DNA of 64,000 nucleotides from Hormiphora californensis (GCA_020137815.1 CM035351.1:2005409-2069408); one strand, 5' to 3'. Shown: positions 12,300 to 23,285, counted from the first letter of the stretch. The notes: generated by a model from the sequence alone, not told the origin. Numbers and translations are program-made.

Positions 12300-12840
12300 A
12301 AATCTGGGGTGCCGTTACGATCTGGGTGTTTGCTGGCCTGTTTGCTGGCAAAAAAAGTACCGTGTACTAAAATGGCTCTAACTACCAAACCACTCAACCG
12401 TTTTGGGTAATTCAATGTTTATCTGATAGGAAATCTCAAGCCCTAACCCAAACCCCAGCCCTAACCCTAACCCTACTTTTGCCCTTGGCAAACGTTGCTG
12501 GCCCCCGATAGCGCGGGATAAGGCAGCGCTTTTCAACTTTTGCCCCAACCCTAAAAATCCGTGAGTACTGCCACTCCAAACACGGCCAGCGTTAAAATCT
12601 GGGTGTTTTGGGAGTGCTGACAAACGGTTTTTTTAGGGTAAGGGCTAAAGTAGGGTTAGGGTTAGGGTTGGGGTTTGGGTTGGGGTTAGGCCTTGACATT
12701 CCCTACCAGATAAACTTTGAATCAGCCAAAACGGTTGAGTGGTTTGGCGGTTAGAGCCATTTTAGTGAATTAACTTTTTTGGCAGCGCGCACCTGTAAAC
12801 ACCCAGATCGTAACGGCGCCCTCCAAACACCCAGATTTTA
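12300..12840. mobile_element. fold-back element carrying opposed telomere-like arrays
   Basis: The left half reads inward through AAATCTGGGG, GTTACGATCTGGGTGTTT, AACCACTCAACCGTTTTGG and CCCTAACCC repeats. The right half is its reverse complement: TTAGGGTTAGGG, then CCAAAACGGTTGAGTGGTT, AAACACCCAGATCGTAAC and CACCCAGATTTT. The axis is near 12570-12620. The CCCTAA arrays point away from each other, so this is an inverted duplication rather than a simple interstitial telomere. A partial second copy lies at 13680-13985. Confidence 0.8.
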
Positions 12841-13000
12841 AAGTTGGCCTTAAATAACAGTTTTCAAACTTTTCAACACTACTTTAAACAAATTAATTTG
12901 AGCTGAAGAAGGGGCACAACCCCGAAACGTTCCAACCAACCACCGTGTTTTGACTTCGTATGACCTCCCACGCCCCGGACGTGTCCCCCCACACTCCAAT

Positions 13001-13517
13001 AGGGATCCCTAAAAAAGTTCAGTATTTACACAGAGTTTACACAGTCTTTACTCAGTCGTTACACCCAGAGCGCCCGCGCCGCTCTGGGTGTAACGACTGC
13101 GTCTTTCGCACTCGATTTGCAGCGTTTTCGGAAACTTTTTTCGCCGCAGCGCTCAATTTTGTGAATTGTGCAGCACACAATCCAATATTTTCTTGGAAAA
13201 AGCCACTGTGCGCAGCACGCGCCGCTCTGGGTGTAACGACTGAGTAAAGACTGTGTAAACTCTGTGTAAATAAAGTCGGATTTTTTGAAACTGTCACCCC
13301 CCCTGAGTTTTCAAATTTCTTTAAATGACCATAAGTCCGGTTCCTGATGAGATAGAGACTTGAAATTTGGAGGTTATAAAGATCTTGCTAAGTTCTTCCG
13401 AACCTCCAAATTTCAAGTCTCTATCTTATCAGGAACCGGAGATATGACAAATTTGTTATTTCAGGGGGGTGACAGTTTCAAAAAATCCGACTTTACTGAA
13501 CTTTTTTAGGGATCCCT
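13001..13517. mobile_element. MITE with AGGGATCCCTAAAAAAGTTC terminal inverted repeats
   Basis: Left end: AGGGATCCCTAAAAAAGTTC, then AGTATTTACACAG. Right end: GAACTTTTTTAGGGATCCCT, its exact inverse. Inside are inverted copies of GTTACACCCAGAGCG and, at 13310-13490, a nested inverted repeat around CTTGAAATTTGGAGGTT with its axis near 13390, so the unit is probably composite. The same ends bound a shorter copy at 51485-51731. No transposase is present. Confidence 0.85.
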
Positions 13518-13674
13518 ATTAAATAATTTTCCCGTACTGATTTTAATCGATCCCGCGCGGCTCCCTCTTTGCAGCGTTTTTGACAAATTTTTCGCCGCGG
13601 CTCTCAATTCAGTCACACATGTATTTGAAATACAAAAAAAGTAAGAGCGCCTCGGCGAAAATTTGACCGAAATG

Positions 13675-13990
13675 AGGGGCCAGTTGAAAAGCGCTGCCTT
13701 ATCCCGCGCTGGGGGCCAGCAGCGTTTGCCAAAGGGGCCAGCGTTAAAATTTGGGTGTTTCGTGAGTGCTGACAAACGGTTTTTTAGGGTTAGGGCCAAA
13801 TTAGGGTTAGGGTTAGGGTTGGGGTTTGGGTTGGGGTTAGGCCTTGACATTCCCTAGCAGATAAACTTTGAATCAACCAAAACGGTTGAGTGGTTTGGCG
13901 GTTAGAGCCATTTTAGTGAATCAACTTTTTTGGCAGCGCGCACCTGTAAACAGGCCTCCAAACACCCAGATCGTAACGGCGCCCCCCCCC
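13675..13990. repeat. half copy of the telomere-like fold-back element
   Basis: This matches the right half of 12300-12840: the TTAGGGTTAGGG array, GGTTTGGGTTGGGG, CCAAAACGGTTGAGTGGTT and CACCCAGATCGTAACGGCGCC, ending in a C run at 13982-13996 just before the kinase cluster. Only one arm is present, so it is truncated or a product of unequal exchange. Confidence 0.8.
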
Positions 13991-14132
13991 CCCCCCGTTC
14001 AAGCGGATCACCCAACCAATCGTTTTGGTGTCAGTTGTGGCTATTTTCTGTTTGCCTGTTTATCCCAATATTACAGATAACACTTTCAGCCTTATTTAGG
14101 AATATGCCATTGTATGATCCACCGTAAACGAA

Positions 14133-15789
14133 ATGGCCAGTTACGTTATAAAATGTTTCATGGCTAATCAAGTAGAATTTAGCATTCCCTTCAAGGAGCG
14201 CCCTACTTATGAGGATCTGTATGATTACGTCGTGAAACGTTTTGGCGATGTGTATCGATGTTATACACTCGAAAACGGGACCTTGCGGAAAATTCGTGCG
14301 AACAAGGATTTCCAAAAACTGGTCGACAATAACCCGATAGAGGTTTACGTTAAACTCTCAAAAACGCTGGCTTCTTCAAATGCTAAAAAATCTCAAAGCG
14401 TTCAACTTCCTCCTCCGAGTGTGCCTGCAGAACCAGATCGATCGCATTCCGTGTCAGGTCGGACAAATCATGTTAACCTAAACACAACAGCTCCGGTCGG
14501 GCCTTCTTCGTCATCAAACCGTCCACCTCACCGACGGGGTCATAGGAGGAGTAACACCGACTACCGGAGTCTGTACATCCCGGAAACTCAAGGACCTCAA
14601 CATGGCTACCAGAAGGTGTCCAATGGAGGGCATTTTGTACCGACACCAAGTCCTGATTCTGGTTTTCAAAGTCCAGATATGTTTGTCTATGAAAGCAACT
14701 CCAGTGCTAACCCTAAACCGGTTACAAACTCAGATGAGATTCCAAGGCATCTGATTGATGACGCTGAAGAGAAAGGGGCATTTATTGACAGCCGATCCAG
14801 CAGTTCCCGAAATTTTGGAACGTGGGGAAGGCGACATACCGAACGTTCTTTATCCATGTCCAATGTTGTTCTACCTGAAAATCTTATCCCTAAAAAACTT
14901 ATAGGGAAGGGCGGGTTTGCTAAAGTATACCACTGCATTGATAAGCAATCAGGCCGCGATTTGGCAGTGAAACAAGTCGAATACGATCCAGGGTGCAGGG
15001 AAACAACTAAAGAACTAAAAGCCCTAAAGCTTGAGTTGGATATCTTGAAACAGCTGAACCATCCGAGGATTGTGATTTATCTGGGTTCGTGCAGTGAACC
15101 GGGAGTTTTCAGCATCTTCATGGAGTTTGTAATGGGTGGATCACTCCGATCTTACATCCAATCAAATGGTCCACTCTCTATCCCTTTTGCCAAGAGATGC
15201 CTCTACGATATGCTTCAAGGGCTGTCTTATCCTCCATTCAAAAAATGTCCTTCACAGGGATCTGAAAGCGGCAAACGTCCTCAAAACTCCCGAGGGTCGG
15301 GTGAAAATAGCAGATTTTGGTGCTGCTAAGAGATTTGAGCTGTTGAAAAGTCTCGTCAACTCACTGTTCGGTAGTGGGTACCCCCTATTGGATGTCACCG
15401 GAAATTAATCATGGCTACAGGTAAAACATGTTTGATTAGGTTCCCAATTCTCTCCCTCCTTTAAATCTCTGACTTATTCCTTTTCAAATCTCCCTTCATA
15501 AATGAATCTCTACTCTCTCTCTCTCTCCTCAGGTTGGACGGAGAAGGTTGATGTTTGGGGTATTGGGGTAACGGCCATTGAATTCCTCACCGGAGATCCA
15601 CCATTCTATAGCTTTGAGCCGATGGCTGCTATGTTTCGAATAGCTAATCGAACACTGAAATCAGAAGTTGAACTACCAGAAGATGTTCCTAGTGGGTTAA
15701 AGTCATTAATCTGGAGTTGCTTAGAAAAGGAAAGTAGCAAGCGACCTTCAGTCGAAGAATTATTATTGCATGAAGTGTTTAGAGAATAG
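14133..15789 (+). pseudogene. MEKK-like kinase copy 1 (PB1 + kinase domain), frame-broken
   Basis: ATG at 14133 opens a PB1-like domain (residues about 3-75) like that of MAP3K2/3, then a Ser/Pro-rich linker, then a kinase domain with the Gly-loop LIGKGGFAKVYH, VAIK-type lysine in LAVKQVEY and a hinge in IFMEFVMGGSL. Compared with copy 2, one extra base near 15231 breaks the frame before HRDLKAANVL, a second net +1 falls between DFGAAKRFELL and VVGTPYWMSPE (about 15345-15370), and a third is at about 15402. Together they add three bases, so the frame closes again. The exon from 15533 (VDVWGIGVTAIEFLTG to the stop at 15789) is open. This is either a recent pseudogene or consensus error. Family role: a MAP3K feeding stress or ERK5-type cascades. 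Confidence 0.72.
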
Positions 15790-16306
15790 GTTTTAAAACT
15801 AAACGATTACTCATAGTAGAACAGAAAAATAAACGATTTAATTCAAATTAAAAAAGTGTAACTTATTGATAAAACGACCGGCATTGTGAATAGTACATCA
15901 CTTCATTGAATTCTGGGTACATTTTAGAGACTGTGTATTTTAGTTTTGGGCCCCCGTTTCTCTCAGAGTCTCCTGTCCCTCCTCACAGAAGGGACGGTAC
16001 TAAGTTTTAGCCGTGTTTTTATTTTCTTACAATTTCTATTGTGCCATGCACCCACATAAAGTGACATGTATTATGCGAATGAATGTTTTTTCTCACTTAA
16101 TCTAACGTGTTTGACTAATCCATAAAAATATCCCTCTCTCTCTCTCTCTAGATAACACTCTCATCTAGATAGATCGATAGAGAGAGAGCGACGATACGAG
16201 CGAGCGAGAGAGAGCGAGAGAGCGCGCGAGCCGAAGAGCGAGCGAGCTAGCGAGAGAGTATCTAGACGATCGCTCTCTAGTCTCTCTATCTCTATCTCGC
16301 TCGCGC

Positions 16307-16337
<31 letters not shown>

Positions 16338-16384
16338 CTCTCCTCTCTCTCCTCTTCCCTCTCCCTCTTTGCCCATACCTTAGA
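15790..16384. other. intergenic between kinase copies, purine/pyrimidine tracts
   Basis: AT-rich sequence with an AATAAA-like site near 15830, then from 16130 CT and GA tracts with a diverged GAGCGAGC block and TAGATAGATCGATAG. No gene seen. Confidence 0.5.
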
Positions 16385-16762
16385 ATGACGTCATCAGCAT
16401 GGTTCACCGATGCAGAAATTGAGGAGTACGGTCTGGAAGACTGGGCTCTTCATCAACAAGAACTAGAGTATCGGGAGGAACGAGAGTATCAGGAGGAACA
16501 GTACATGCGGGACCGTCAGGAGGAACGTGAGGAACAGGAACGAGATGACAGTCAGTACGGACGGAACTTTCTGGAGGAATGGAGGGAACTTAACGGAGTT
16601 GAGGATCTTAGAGATGATGAAGGGAGACAGACTGCTACACAATTCGACAGCCGACCCAGCAGTTCCAAAAAATCTTTGTCCAAACCTAAAGATCCGCACG
16701 AAATGCCCAGTGGCTTTTTAGAAAAATCTTGCTGCGAAGCGCATGTCACAGAACCTGATTAG
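16385..16762 (+). CDS. Glu/Arg-rich ORF, possible kinase N-terminal exon remnant
   Basis: ATG at 16385 follows a CTTAG acceptor-like site and opens 125 codons dominated by Glu, Arg and Gln (EEREYQEEQYMRDRQEEREE), likely a charged coiled coil. Near residue 90 the segment FDSRPSSSKKSLS is close at DNA level to the FIDSRSSSSRNF stretch just before the kinase domain of copy 1. I therefore read it as the 5' part of a kinase paralogue, either an exon of copy 2 or a stranded fragment. I could not find a donor that joins it in phase to the copy 2 kinase exon. No other family resemblance is seen. Confidence 0.45.
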   Translation: MTSSAWFTDAEIEEYGLEDWALHQQELEYREEREYQEEQYMRDRQEEREEQERDDSQYGRNFLEEWRELNGVEDLRDDEGRQTATQFDSRPSSSKKSLSKPKDPHEMPSGFLEKSCCEAHVTEPD

Positions 16763-17070
16763 ATCCCATTCCGCTGTCGCTGCTGCTGTGGCAGCAGTCG
16801 TTCTGCTCTCGTTCTTCTCCCATTCCGCTGTAATTCCGCTGGCGTGGCGGGAATAACTGCTAACAATTGGGATCTCTAATCGAAATCCGTGCCCGTTTCT
16901 AGCAATTGTGGCTCTCTAAATATGTAACGATCACATAAGAGCACTAATGAGGTGTGAGAGCAGCATTAGCAAGCAAAACAGGGATTTTTCTCTCTATTTT
17001 TCTGCTGTCAGTCAACTTTCTCGCTGCGAATGGGATTCGCCCATTCGCTATAAAAAGCCACTGGGACGAA

Positions 17071-18565
17071 ATGTATTATAGGGACCAGGAAAACCAGGAT
17101 GATATTGAGGACCAATGCGAACGGGGAATTGATCGTGGAATTGATAATCATGATAATAAAGAAAAAAAAGCTACTGGTTTAGATAGTTGCGAAGTCGACT
17201 GCCAACCCGACAGTTCCCAACACTTCGCAAGTTGGGAGAGCCAATATTCCGAGCGATCTTTGTCAATTCCTAATGTTAAACTCCCTGAACATCTCCAGTT
17301 TATAAAACTGATAGGAAAGGGTGCGTTTGCAAAAGTGTATCACTGCGTTAACAAGGAATCTGGACGAGATCTGGCTGTGAAACAAGTCGAATGCCTTCCT
17401 GACAGTACGGAAACCAACAAAGAACTAAAAGCCCTCGAGCTCGAGTTGGATATTTTGAAGCAGCTAAAACATCCCAACATTGTGGTATATCTGGGTTCTT
17501 GTAGTGAACCGGGAGTTTTCAGCATCTTCATGGAGTTTGTAATGGGTGGATCACTCCATTCTTACATCCAATCAAGTGGTCCACTTTCTATCGCCTTCGC
17601 CAAGAATTGTCTTTATGATATGCTGCAAGGGCTGTCTTACCTCCATTCGAAGAGTGTGATTCATAGGGATCTGAAAGCGGCAAACGTCCTTAAAACTCCC
17701 GAGGGTCGGTTGAAAATAGCAGATTTTGGTCTCGCTAAAAGATTTGAGCTTTTGTCATCTAACTTCTCAGTTGTGGGCACTCCTCATTGGATGGCACCAG
17801 AAACAATCATGGCTAAAGGTAAGACACGTTTGATTAAATTCCTCTATTTGTCCACGATCACCTCTACCTGCACTTCGCTACTCATTCTAAATCGATCCTC
17901 TCCTTTAAAGGTTGACAAGATACCTAAAACTTTTCGTTAATCCTATTTTTTCGATTTATCAGGAGCATTTTTTCAGATTTTTTTGTCGATTAGAAAAATA
18001 TTCAAAACAGGGCGCTTTCCAGCGCCGCGTATCACTTCTTTAGTTGTTTGGCTGCTGAAAAAGTATAGTGCTGCTGAAATCTACACTGGAATATACTTTT
18101 TCAGTAGCCAAACAACTAAAGAAGTGCGGTGCGGCGCTGGAAAGCGCCCTGTTTTGAATATTTTTCTACACGACAAAAAAATTTGAAAAAATGCTTAAAA
18201 CTCCTGACGAATCGAAAAAATACGATTAACGAAAAGTTTTAGGTGTCTTGTCAACCTTTAACCCTTATTCAGATTGTACAGAAAAGGTTGATGTTTGGGG
18301 GATAGGGGTAACTGCCATCGAATTCCTCACCGGGAAACCACCACTGCACAAATACAATGTTGGAGCTGCCGTGTATAGCATAGCTAATGAGCCACTGGAA
18401 ACGAAAGTTAATCTGCCAGAAAATGTTCCCAGTTGGCTAAAATCGTTAATCTGGAGTTGCGTAGAGATGGAATACAGCAAGCGACCTTCAGTCGAAGAGT
18501 TATTATTACATGAAGTTTTTAGGGAATATAGAGTAGAAAGGGGCAATTCGACAGGGTGGAAATAA
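17071..18565 (+). CDS. MEKK-like serine/threonine kinase copy 2
   Basis: Two exons: kinase lobe sequence to 17819 (donor GGTAAGAC), then 18273-18565. The kinase domain is complete: Gly-loop LIGKGAFAKVYH, lysine in LAVKQVEC, alpha-C ELELDILKQLKHPNIV, hinge FMEFVMGGSL, catalytic VIHRDLKAANVL, DFG in IADFGLAKRFELL, activation-segment end VGTPHWMAPE, then DVWGIGVTAIEFLTG and a final KRPSVEELLLHEVF. It resembles the MAP3K family. I use 17071 as first ATG; the open frame runs further 5' without ATG into a pyrimidine tract, so the true N-terminus (perhaps the 16385 ORF) is unresolved. No PB1 is seen. The intron contains a 350-bp fold-back element. This is the only copy with an unbroken kinase domain. 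Confidence 0.8.
17907..18259. mobile_element. fold-back element in the intron of kinase copy 2
   Basis: Ends AAAGGTTGACAAGA and TCTTGTCAACCTTT are inverted. The arms continue through TAAAACTTTTCGTTAATC, CAGGGCGCTTTCCAGCGC and CTTTAGTTGTTTGGCTGCTG and return in reverse, with the axis near 18083 and arms of about 165 bp. No transposase is present. Confidence 0.88.
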
Positions 18566-19690
18566 TGGCGGCAGCGCTTAGGGCAATTCGGCATGTGTAA
18601 CTGTATCTGATTTCTTCGTAAAACATAAAGGACACTAAAAACAGCCATAGTTACGAAAAAAGACTAAATTAAGGCGTACTTAGAGAGTGAGGGAATGAGA
18701 GAGATGCAGGGATAACTGAAAAGATTACTGTAAAGGTATCGATGAAAGGAAGAGAGACTTCGTAATACCTGGTTGCAAACAGTGTAAGCGGGCCACCTTT
18801 CCCGCCAACTAATTTCCCTTATTTTATCCCTGCCCAGGCGCTGCCGAAGGCAGCCCCTGATTTGATACTAGCACGCACGTGTTAACTGCTAAAAGATAAA
18901 ATAGCAGAGTTTAGAAATCAGCAATAAATGTCCGACCATATTATAAACGCATAACGACGCTCCTTCATCAAATCAATTAACTATGATAATCTCTATTATA
19001 GTTGGATTTATGTCGCGTCGAAGTCGAAGCCGTTGATTCAGCGGTATCTACGCGACAGACTGCTCCTTCATAACACACTATGTGTCCAAAGCTATGTGAC
19101 TAATACACCTACAACTGCATCGTATGACCAAGCCTTGATATCTTGATACTGATTTTGTTAACGCATGTAGAAGCCGAAGGACGGGGAACTCCGCATTTGC
19201 ATTATGAATTCATAATGTGATTATCCATATTTTTTTACTTGTTTTAACCTTTCTTATCTTTTTATTGTGCTTTATAGACCGTTTTTATCTAAAATATTAT
19301 GGACGATTTGTATGTGTATAAAAAGTTTATTGTTTATGTAAAAATCTGATGATGCTTCACTAGAATGCCCGTTGAAGAAATCCTTCGCATTGAAGAGTAG
19401 GCATTCATCCCACCGGAAACACAGTAATGAGATGCGCACTTTGCATAACGTGCGGCAAAAGTGCATGTGTTCAGCACGTACTAGCGCCCTGATTGGCCAC
19501 GGTTGCGCGTCGTCTTGCTGTATCTCCGTTTTCCATTACCGTTTTCCCACTACAAGCGAACGTGTTAGTGTTCTATTGGGTCAACTTCAACGGGCTTTAT
19601 AACAGTTTAAAGTTTGACACGAACTCCGAAGATGCATGTATGTACTATGCGAATGAATTAACTCCTTACCAAAAGAACCGTGTTTAAATG
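18540..19690. repeat. duplicated 3' flank, copy A (after kinase copy 2)
   Basis: About 1.1 kb here matches 21895-23110. Shared landmarks in order: GGCAGCGCTTAGGGCAA, GCGGGCCACCTTTCCCGCCA, CTGCCGAAGGCAGCCCCTGA, GAAGCCGAAGGACGGGGAAC, TGATGCTTCACTAGAATGCC and GACACGAACTCCGAAGATGC. Differences include indels and an insertion at 19420-19540. No convincing ORF; it marks the duplication unit of the kinase genes. Confidence 0.88.
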
Positions 19691-20386
19691 GTAATTGGTA
19701 TCCCCCTTCCCCATCCGGCCCCCCCGGGGGGGGGAAAAAAAAGCCCCGGGAGAAAAAAAAAAACCCCCCCCAAAAAAGGGGGGGGGGAGAAAAGGGAGGA
19801 GGAAAAGGAGGAGAGAGAGGGGAGGAGAAGGAGAAGGGGACAAGGAGAAAGAGAGGGCTTCCATTTTTCTTTTTCTCTCTTTCTCTCCCTTTTCTTTCTC
19901 TCCTCCTCTCTCTCCTTCTCCTTCTCCTCTCTCTCTCCCTCTCTCTCCTCTCTCTTCTCCCTTTCCCCTCCCCTCCTTCTCTTCTTCTCTCCCTCTTTTT
20001 CTTCTCTCTTTCCCCCCTGCCCAAAACCCTTAAATCCCCCCCTTTAGCCGTTCCCGAGCGAAATTGAGGAGGGACGGTCTAAGAGTCTTTCCCAAAACTG
20101 GTATCGGAGGGATCGGGGGAGGGCCCGGCAAAACGGCGGAAAAATTTCTGGGGAAAAGGGGGGGGAGGGAACTTTTAACGGGTTTTTTAGGATTTTTGAG
20201 ATGTTGGCAGGAGCGCTTTGTTTTGCTTCAAAAGTCGGGGTTTAGACAGCCAAAACGTTTCCAAACAGCGGGAAAATGAGCGAAAGGGTTTATTCTTTTC
20301 CCCTGATCATTCATAAAGTAAAAACAATTTTATGGAAGGGTGGGGGTTTGGCTTTTCCAAAAAGGTACCATTTGGCAGTGGGGACA
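19690..20386. other. corrupted, homopolymer-inflated block
   Basis: C, G and A runs (19726-19790) and CT/GA blocks make this texturally unlike its surroundings and like the window's first 2.5 kb. At 20330-20390 a distorted version of the kinase Gly-loop coding region can be traced (AAGGGTGGGGGTTTGG, AAAAAGGTACCATTTG), with many extra bases compared with copies 1 and 2. This suggests consensus error, not biology, across the 5' end of kinase copy 3. Confidence 0.65.
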
Positions 20387-20941
20387 AGGAATCTGGACGA
20401 GATCTGGCTGTGAAAGAAATGGAATACGATCCTGAATTTAGGCAAACAACTAAAGAACTAAAAGCCCTGGAACTTGAGGTGGATATTTTGAAGCAGCTAA
20501 AACATCCCAATATTGTAGTTTATCTGGGTTCATGTAGCGAACCGGGAGTTTTCAGCATCTTTATGGAGTTTGTAATGGGTGGATCACTCCAATCTTACAT
20601 CCAATCAAATGGTCCACTCTCTATTTCCTTTACCAAGAGATGCCTTTATGACATGCTGAAAGGATTGTCCTACCTTCATTCAAATAATGTGCTTCATAGA
20701 GATCTAAAAGCAGCAAACGTCCTCAAAACACGCGAGGGTCGGGTAAAATTAGCAGATTTTGGTGTTGCCAAGAGATTTGAGCTGTTGTCAACTAACGCCT
20801 CGATCTCAAAGGTGGGGACTCCCAATTTTATGGCGCCAGAAACGATTAAGCAAACAGGTAAGATTGACTGACAAGATACCAAATTTCTAAAACGGAAAAC
20901 CTTCCCCATTGGTATTTCCCAATCATAAATGAATTCAGTGG

Positions 20942-21404
20942 TACAGGGTGTTCATATGGGATCTTTACAAGCGTTGGGCTTCACCCAGAAAAAAGTTGAC
21001 AAAATTAGGTCATGGAATTTCATACTTGGACTATTCTATACCCTCATTCAAGGTTCCTGGGGGTTTTGGAGTTCTAGCACCCCGGAAGTGTGTTTTTGGC
21101 ATCAAAACTACCAGAAGGAATTTTTTGCTGGTGCTGAGACTTGCTGGAAAGGCTCGAAAACGGCTGAAAAACGGTAAAAACTTTTTACGAAATTTTGAGT
21201 CCAAAAAACACATCCAATCTCCATGAAACTTTGGGATTGACATAGAAAATACCAAAAAACATTTTAGCAGCACCAGCAAAAAATTCCTTCTGGTAGTTTT
21301 GATGCCCAAAAACACACTTCAGGGGGTGCTAGAACTCCTAATTTTGTCAACTTTTTTCTGGGTGAAGCCCAACGCTTGTAAAGATCCCATATAAACACCC
21401 TGTA
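20942..21404. mobile_element. fold-back element in the intron of kinase copy 3
   Basis: Left end ACAGGGTGTTCATATGGGAT and right end ATCCCATATAAACACCCTGT are inverse. The arms pass through CAAGCGTTGGGCTTCACCCA and CAAAATTAGG, and an inner inverted pair AAAACTACCAGAAGGAATTT recurs around the axis near 21190. No coding capacity. Confidence 0.88.
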
Positions 21405-21545
21405 TGAAGAGTGTATACCGGCGGCCTCTATAGAAAAAAACTCGGGGGTTGGTTACTGTTTCGGCGTCAACGCCTTTGTCAGAACTCAAATTGATTTGTA
21501 GTAGTGTTGAAAAGGTTGAAAAACCGGTATACACTCTTCATACTA
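21402..21545. repeat. 140-bp inverted repeat abutting the fold-back element
   Basis: GTATGAAGAGTGTATACCGG at 21402-21421 is inverted as CCGGTATACACTCTTCATAC at 21524-21543. The element joins directly to the larger fold-back unit on its left. Confidence 0.85.
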
Positions 21546-21894
21546 CTGATCATAATGCGCCTCATAAAACCTTGGCCACTCCAATCCCTACTAAATGAAT
21601 TCCTCCATTCATTACTCCAGGTTGCTCGGAAAAGGTTGATGTTTGGGGGATCGGGGTAACTGCCATTGAATTCCTCACCGGGAATCCACCGCTCCACGGT
21701 TTGGAGTCATTTGCCGCCATGTTTAGCATAGCTACGAGGCCACTGAAATCAAAAGTTGTACTACCTGAAAGTGTTCCCAGTGGGTTAAAGTCATTAATAT
21801 GGAGTTGTATAGAAAACGACAGTAGCGAGCGGCCTTCAGTAGAAGAGCTATTATTGCATGAAGTTTTTAGGGAGTAAATTTTAAAACTAAAAGA

Positions 21895-23110
21895 AGGGGT
21901 TAGAAAAAAGGGTCAGAAAGGGGCAATTCTATAGGGTGGGAATAATAGCGGCAGCGCTTAGGGCAAATCGGCATATGTATTATGTAACTGTAGTTGATTT
22001 CTTCGTAAAACATAAAGGACACTAAAAACAGCCATAGTTACAAAAAAGACTAAATTAAGGCCGTACTAGAGAGTGAGGTAATAATAAGGGATAATAATAA
22101 GGGATAACTGAAAATATCACTGTAAAGATATCTATGAAAGGAAGAGAGACTTCGTTGATACCCGTTTGCAGACTGAGTAAGCGGGCCACCTTTCCCGCCA
22201 ACTAATTTCCATTATTTTTTCCCTCCCCAGGTGCTGCCGAAGGCAGCCCCTGATTTGATGCTAGAACGCACGTGCTAGCTGCTAGAAGATAAAAGATAAA
22301 ATAGCAGGGTTTAGAAATCAGCAATAAATGTCCATCCATATATGTACGCCTAACGACGCTCCTTCATCAAATCAATTTACAATTATTCTTATGAAATATG
22401 ATCTTATGATGAATTTTTTTCTGTGCGTGGTGCTCACCATAACATAAAGTACAACGCCACACAAAAGCCATTCGGCGAAGCGTGTTACGTAAATTTTAAA
22501 GCTCTTTAGTAAGTTTGAGTTAGCTATGTGACAAATGCACTTACAACTGCATCGTATGCATCTGACATATTAGCCTTAATATCGTGATACTGATTCTGTT
22601 AACGTATGTAGAAGCCGAAGGACGGGGAACTCCGCATTTGCATTATGAATTCATAATGTGATTATCCATATTTTTACTTATTTTAACCTTTCTTATCTTT
22701 TTATTGTGCTTTTATACAGACCGTATTTATCTAAAATATTATGGACGATGTGTATGTGTATAAAAAGTTTATTGTTTATGTAAAAATCTGATGATGCTTC
22801 ACTAGAATGCCCGTTGAAGAAATCCTTCGCATTGAAGAGAAAGCATTCATCCCACCGTGCCTATCCATACGTTGTTATCATCCTTCGTTGTAACTTGTAC
22901 TGAAGAACATGGGGATTGTTAGTGCAGTCGGACCCCGATTTATGAACAAATTTCCCCCGATTTACCGGGTAAACCTTAGTGTTGTATTGGGTCAACTTCA
23001 ACGGGCTACCTAGTGATTTTATAACAGTTTAAAGTTTGACACGAACTCCGAAGATGCATGTATGCGAATGAATTAACTCCTTACCAAATAAACCGTGTTT
23101 AAATGTTAAT
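21895..23110. repeat. duplicated 3' flank, copy B (after kinase copy 3)
   Basis: Matches 18540-19690 in order and orientation. Copy B has local inserts, for instance 22385-22520 and a fragment at 22935-22975 related to a CCCCGATTTACCGG repeat also seen at 41485-41588. Confidence 0.88.
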
Positions 23111-23285
23111 TGGTATCCCTATCTCTCCCTAATCCCAGGTCCCCTCTTTCTCCCCCAGCCCCCTCTCTATCTCCCTCTCCCAGCCCCCTCTATCTCCCTA
23201 CCCAGCCATCTCTCCTCACTCTCTCCCACTCCCTCTCTATCTCCCCACTCTCTCCCTCTCCCTCACTAATTGATCATTCCGTAGA

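Larger units (their letters stand above)
20387..21877 (+). pseudogene. MEKK-like kinase copy 3, 5' end lost or corrupted
   Basis: From about 20387 the frame matches copies 1 and 2: DKESGRDLAVKEMEYDPEF, LDILKQ-like alpha-C, FMEFVMGGSLQSYIQ, VLHRDLKAANVL, LADFGVAKRFELL and VGTPNFMAPETI, to a donor at about 20858. The second exon (about 21622-21877) reads EKVDVWGIGVTAIEFLTG and ends SVEELLLHEVFRE with a stop at 21875. The Gly-loop and everything 5' lie in the corrupted block upstream, so whether an intact gene exists cannot be told; I list it as a pseudogene for lack of a readable 5' end. The intron carries a fold-back element, at the same intron position as the one in copy 2 but of different sequence. 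Confidence 0.65.

Noticed and set aside
12430-12700. Chromosome-end fusion scar from TTAGGG/CCCTAA repeats
   Set aside because: Orientation is outward, arrays are short and lie inside an inverted-repeat family with other copies.
16954-17070. N-terminal signal peptide for kinase copy 2
   Set aside because: The frame starts with GTG, not ATG, and the hydrophobic run is the translated pyrimidine tract before an acceptor-like CTGTCAG.
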